From positions 1 to 5,841 of the forward strand of contig JASIGD010000190.1 of assembly GCA_030045295.1 (NCBI GenBank): a stretch of 5,841 bases of DNA, written 5' to 3'. Under the pieces are notes generated by a model, which did no database searches, was not told where the DNA came from, and saw only the letters and a program-made list of their open reading frames with translations. The stretch comes from Streptosporangiaceae bacterium (lineage in GTDB: Bacteria; Actinomycetota; Actinomycetes; Streptosporangiales; Streptosporangiaceae). The position numbers and the translations under genes were made by a program. How positions within the stretch are numbered: position 1 is the first letter of the stretch; each line of letters opens with the position of its first letter. Below are positions 5,196 to 5,841 of this stretch, piece after piece.

Positions 5196-5841
5196 GTGGC
5201 GGGTAAGAACGATCGCCAGCGCAGGCAGGCCAGGGAAAGGTACCGCCGCCAGCAGGAGCAACGGGCGGAAAGACGGCGCCGGGTCCGCAACCGCTGGGTC
5301 ACCGGGATCGGCGCGGTCGCCGTCGCGGGCCTGATCGCCGCGCTGCTGGTGGTGTTCCTCCCCGGCGGTAGCGGCAAGAGCGCGTCGGCGTCGGACAGCA
5401 AGTCACCGAGCGCGTCGGCGTCGGCCGCGGCCGTGGCCGAGCCCGCGCATCACTGCACCTACACCAAGGCCACCCCGGTGGCGCGCAAGGTGAGCTTCCC
5501 GCCGTCTGCGCCGGACTACACGGCCAGCTACCAGGCGACGATCAACACCAACCTGGGCAAGATCACCTTCAACCTGCTCAACAGCAAGGCGACCTGCACC
5601 GTCAACTCCTTCGTCCACCTGGCCGAGGCGGGCTACTTCGACAACACCCAGTGCCACCGGATGGTGACAAGCGAGTTTTACGTGCTGCAGTGCGGTGACC
5701 CTTACGCGACCTCTACGACCAAGCTCACCTGCAGTTCCACCAGCAAGGTGGGCACCGGGACGCCTGGTTATGAGTTCGCCAGCGAGAACCTCAAAGACGC
5801 GAAATACACAGCGGGAACGGTCGCGATGGCCAACGACAGCG
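5196..5841 (+). CDS. Membrane-anchored cyclophilin-type peptidyl-prolyl cis-trans isomerase (3' end beyond the window)
   Basis: Catalyses cis-trans isomerisation of X-Pro bonds, here probably on the outer face of the membrane. The 215 codons present show a very basic N-terminus (residues 4-33, mostly Arg/Gln/Glu), one transmembrane segment (about 35-56, WVTGIGAVAVAGLIAALLVV), a Ser/Ala/Lys linker (59-83), then the cyclophilin domain from about 109 (YTASYQATINTNLGKITFNL). Catalytic-region motifs are TVNSFVHLAEAGYFDN (135-150), CHR (153-155, Arg equivalent to CypA Arg55), VLQCGDP (163-169) and MAN (211-213); the usual GSQFF follows outside the window. Cys87, 134, 153 and 166 are, as I recall, typical of actinobacterial homologues. 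Between GDP and GTGTPGYEF there are about 16 extra residues, with Cys179. Start GTG has an AAGGAGG site. Relatives are named ppiB in mycobacteria; I leave the symbol blank. It is divergent from the MBL gene, an arrangement also known in Mycobacterium. Confidence 0.93.
   Translation, partial: MAGKNDRQRRQARERYRRQQEQRAERRRRVRNRWVTGIGAVAVAGLIAALLVVFLPGGSGKSASASDSKSPSASASAAAVAEPAHHCTYTKATPVARKVSFPPSAPDYTASYQATINTNLGKITFNLLNSKATCTVNSFVHLAEAGYFDNTQCHRMVTSEFYVLQCGDPYATSTTKLTCSSTSKVGTGTPGYEFASENLKDAKYTAGTVAMANDS
5378..5424 (+). repeat. 17-bp direct repeat in the cyclophilin linker
   Basis: gagcgcgtcggcgtcgg occurs at 5378-5394 and 5408-5424, exactly 30 bp apart and in frame. It encodes the SASAS units of the Ser/Ala linker (KSASAS ... 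PSASAS). A likely slippage-prone low-complexity linker between membrane anchor and catalytic domain. Confidence 0.8.

Noticed and set aside
4804..5401. Several short frames on both strands across the 4938-5195 intergenic region
   Set aside because: They overlap each other and the MBL or cyclophilin genes, lack convincing ribosome-binding sites, and their products show no family pattern.

Overview
The window is a GC-rich stretch of an actinobacterial chromosome. The protein sequences fit Actinomycetota: a RarA/AspRS pair of the Streptomyces–Mycobacterium kind, the DUF948 and DUF6167 proteins in front of alaS, GTG starts, and a membrane-anchored cyclophilin with the Cys-rich 'CHR...QCGDP' signature. 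I cannot name a genus.

From right to left, six genes lie tightly packed on the minus strand and read as one probable transcription unit. They are an MBL-fold (glyoxalase II-like) hydrolase (4937-4161), aspS (4130-2385), rarA/mgsA (2311-956), a DUF948 coiled-coil membrane protein (922-467), a small DUF6167 protein (470-153), and the first 51 codons of alaS (153 to beyond the left edge). Junctions are 30 bp, 73 bp, 33 bp, a 4-bp ATGA overlap and a 1-bp TAATG overlap. On the right, a divergent 258-bp intergenic region separates this unit from a plus-strand gene for an N-terminally membrane-anchored peptidyl-prolyl isomerase, which starts at GTG 5196 and runs off the right edge.

Functionally this is housekeeping: tRNA charging (AspRS, AlaRS), replication-fork maintenance (RarA), a detoxification-type hydrolase, an extracytoplasmic folding catalyst, and two conserved small membrane proteins of unknown role. 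I see no mobile element, CRISPR array, tRNA, rRNA or phage gene, and no obvious new defence or biosynthetic system.

The points worth a second look are modest. There is an imperfect hairpin directly against the rarA ribosome-binding site. No hisS lies between the MBL gene and aspS. AspRS carries residues that suggest a non-discriminating enzyme. The divergent promoter region holds an 18-bp inverted repeat and a 12-bp palindrome. The cyclophilin carries an apparent Cys-containing insertion. Family assignments rest on remembered sequence patterns, not on database searches.
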